A stretch of DNA of 24,303 nucleotides, from positions 1-24,303 of the IMG/VR virus record IMGVR_UViG_3300042326_001767; one strand, 5' to 3'. The notes beneath the pieces were generated by a model. That model had not been told where the DNA came from. It was given only the letters and a program-made list of their open reading frames with translations, and made no database searches. The position numbers and the translations under genes are program-made. The number at the start of each line of letters is the position of its first letter. Within the stretch, counting starts at the first letter, position 1. Origin of the DNA: a virus. Shown here piece after piece: positions 22,707-24,303 of the stretch.

Positions 22707-22729
22707 AAGTGTAATAAATATAATATAAT
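22707..22729 (+). promoter_or_regulatory. GTGTAA-type promoter signal before the prohead protease
   Basis: AAGTGTAATAAATA (core 22709-22714) lies 21 nt before the ATG at 22730, followed by two TATAAT-like strings. The layout is the closest match to the portal promoter (AGTGTAATAAA in both). Confidence 0.5.
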
Positions 22730-24303
22730 ATGCCTACATATGAAGATGTTTCTGTAGAAATGGTCGATCCAAAAACAGGATTTGATTTATCTGATTTATC
22801 AATTTCATTTACTCGCCCAGTATCATTGTGCGCTTTTGAACTAAAAGAATCTAAAGATAAAGAAATTGTAATCGGCAATAAACTTAAAAATGTTGCCTTA
22901 TTAGCCGAAGAAAGTGTAAATTTACAAATGGATACAATGAAAGATTTCAAATATTCAATTAAATTTAATGGTATTATTGTTCAAGCGATGGTTCCTTTCG
23001 ATCAAGATAAATATTTAGCTGTGGCTTCGATTGATCAATTAAAACAATATCTTCCTAGTAATGTAGATCTTGATGTGAATCGTGACTTAATGGGTGTTGC
23101 TTTTGATGCTTTTGTTGTTAATCGCGGAAATAAAAATGGTCATATTATTAGTACGGATGTTGCGTTAGCAATGGTCGAAAATTTTATTAATAAGCCATTT
23201 AATATCGAACATAATCGTAAAATAGTTGTTGGTGTTTGTACCGGTTATGGATTTAGTGAATTTGGAAGTAGCAAGCCTTTAACTTTAGAAGAGGTTAAAG
23301 CTATGAAAGATCCTTTTAATGTAGTTCTTTCTGGATATGTATGGAAAATTGTAAATCCAGAATTCGCATCTGAACTTGTTGAAAGTAGTGATCCATCCTC
23401 TAATAAATATCTTTCTGTAAGCGCAAGCTGGGAACTTGGATTTAATGAATTTAACGTAGCTAAAGGAAATAAAAATTTAGCTGATGCAACCATTATAGAA
23501 AAAGAAGAAGATATTGTAGAATTAAAAGATCGTCTTAAAGTTTTTGGTGGAAATGGCTATACAGAAGATGGAGATATAGTTCTTTTAAATCTTCAGGGGA
23601 ATGTTCTTCCTTTAGGTATTGGTTTTACTAATACACCAGCTGCTGAAGTTAGTGGTGTTGTTATTTCTTATGATAAGCCACAAACAGAAGAAACTGTTAA
23701 AGCCGAAGAAGAGAAATATGTTTGTGCCAAATGTGGATACAAAGGTTCTGAAGCAGAAGTTTGTCCAAAATGTGGTAGTGAAGATTATGAAGAAATTGAA
23801 GAAGAAGATGATGAAGAAGAAAATGAAGTAGAGTCCTCTGAAATTAAAATGAATAAAAAAAGTGTCCATTCTGTAAATAATAATGTAAAAAATAATATGC
23901 AACTAAAAAATATTGATGATATTACGGACGATTCCATCAAAGAAGTTGCTGCTAGTGCTGTTCGTGAATTTATCTCGAACCGTATTGCAGAACTTGCTCA
24001 AGAATGGAAATCAAAAGTTGAAGAAAAAGAAACAGCACTTAAAGCTGCCGAAGATCAAATTTCAACATTGAAAACAGATCTTGAAGCAATCAAAGCTGAC
24101 AGTGAAAAAGTAAAAGAAGAATTCACAAAAATTCAAGAAGATCTTAAAGCCAAAGAAATTGAAGCCAATTTCCAACGTAGAATGGCCTTACTTGATGAAG
24201 AATTCGATCTCACTGATGAAGATCGTACTATCATCGCAGAAGATTTAAACGCCATTGAGAATGATGAACAATTCGAAAAATGGTACAAAAAGTTCTCTAC
24301 ATT
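22730..24303 (+). CDS. Prohead protease fused to zinc ribbon and coiled-coil scaffold (3' partial)
   Basis: The frame runs from ATG 22730 and is open to the window end, giving 524 residues with no stop. Residues about 115-245 look like a prohead maturation protease: PFNIEHNRKIVVGV carries a candidate catalytic His (161) and NKYLSVSASWELGF carries a candidate Ser (229 or 231), as in the His/Ser proteases of tailed phages. A zinc ribbon follows (C332-x2-C335-x9-C345-x2-C348), then a run of acidic residues (351-366), a Lys/Asn linker, and from about 400 a long coiled coil (AELAQEWKSKVEEKETALKA) typical of scaffolds. Protease plus internal scaffold in one chain would build and then digest the capsid core. 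The large fibre and lysis genes separate it from the portal. The protease call rests on motif pattern only. Confidence 0.65.
   Translation, partial: MPTYEDVSVEMVDPKTGFDLSDLSISFTRPVSLCAFELKESKDKEIVIGNKLKNVALLAEESVNLQMDTMKDFKYSIKFNGIIVQAMVPFDQDKYLAVASIDQLKQYLPSNVDLDVNRDLMGVAFDAFVVNRGNKNGHIISTDVALAMVENFINKPFNIEHNRKIVVGVCTGYGFSEFGSSKPLTLEEVKAMKDPFNVVLSGYVWKIVNPEFASELVESSDPSSNKYLSVSASWELGFNEFNVAKGNKNLADATIIEKEEDIVELKDRLKVFGGNGYTEDGDIVLLNLQGNVLPLGIGFTNTPAAEVSGVVISYDKPQTEETVKAEEEKYVCAKCGYKGSEAEVCPKCGSEDYEEIEEEDDEEENEVESSEIKMNKKSVHSVNNNVKNNMQLKNIDDITDDSIKEVAASAVREFISNRIAELAQEWKSKVEEKETALKAAEDQISTLKTDLEAIKADSEKVKEEFTKIQEDLKAKEIEANFQRRMALLDEEFDLTDEDRTIIAEDLNAIENDEQFEKWYKKFST

Noticed and set aside
23612-23902. 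Phe-rich 96-aa minus-strand frame in the protease/scaffold gene
   Set aside because: It is the complement of an acidic Glu/Lys-rich coding stretch.
1-24303. tRNA genes, CRISPR arrays, insertion sequences or attachment sites
   Set aside because: None was seen by reading; no T-loop, spaced direct repeats, transposase or integrase was found.

Overview
This window is a piece of a tailed double-stranded DNA phage genome (Caudoviricetes). It is AT-rich, has the standard genetic code, and genes abut or overlap with almost no free space. Gene content is diagnostic: a terminase large subunit, a portal protein, a prohead protease/scaffold, several large fibre proteins (two with collagen-like Gly-Ala-Thr repeats), a lysis cassette, PhoH, Hsp20 and glycosyltransferases. 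PhoH plus Hsp20 plus glycosyltransferases is a set often seen in aquatic phages. A lipobox protein in the lysis cassette suggests a host with an outer membrane, but I cannot name the host. No tRNA, integrase, CRISPR array or transposon is visible.

Layout. 1-1316: 3' part of a collagen-like fibre gene with a C1q/TNF-like C-terminal domain, then a small unknown gene. 1353-4298: three glycosyltransferases, one on + and two on -, converging with an 8-bp overlap. 4342-6167: Hsp20 (-), phoH (+) and an HExxH metallopeptidase (-). 6254-11321: a + strand unit with a zinc-ribbon protein, a sigma-like factor with a cysteine cluster, a 370-aa protein that may be the small terminase, an ERCC4-type nuclease and the large terminase. 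11364-15346: portal, a collagen-like fibre and a small protein. 15396-20676: four fibre or appendage proteins sharing repeat modules, with a GC-richer 93-bp island (small ORF and/or structured RNA) between the first two. 20740-22691: lysis cassette (lipoprotein, membrane-anchored coiled coil, two-helix holin candidate, M15 endolysin). 22730-end: prohead protease fused to a zinc ribbon and a coiled coil, cut by the window edge. No gene-free stretch exceeds about 130 bp.

Regulation. Seven transcription-unit boundaries carry the same signal, (T/A)AGTGTAA or a close variant, 16-25 nt before the first start codon, usually with an AT-only inverted repeat just upstream. The first genes of these units lack Shine-Dalgarno sites. 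The glycosyltransferase genes at 1353 and 4298 instead have sigma70-like TTTAYA-N17-TATAAT promoters. This suggests two promoter classes, and the sigma-like protein at 6662 is an obvious candidate to read the GTGTAA class.

The most unusual items are the shared promoter signal, the structured island at 17095-17187, the protease/zinc-ribbon/coiled-coil fusion, the ERCC4 nuclease coupled to the terminase, and the glycosyltransferase cluster next to a BclA-like collagen/C1q fibre.
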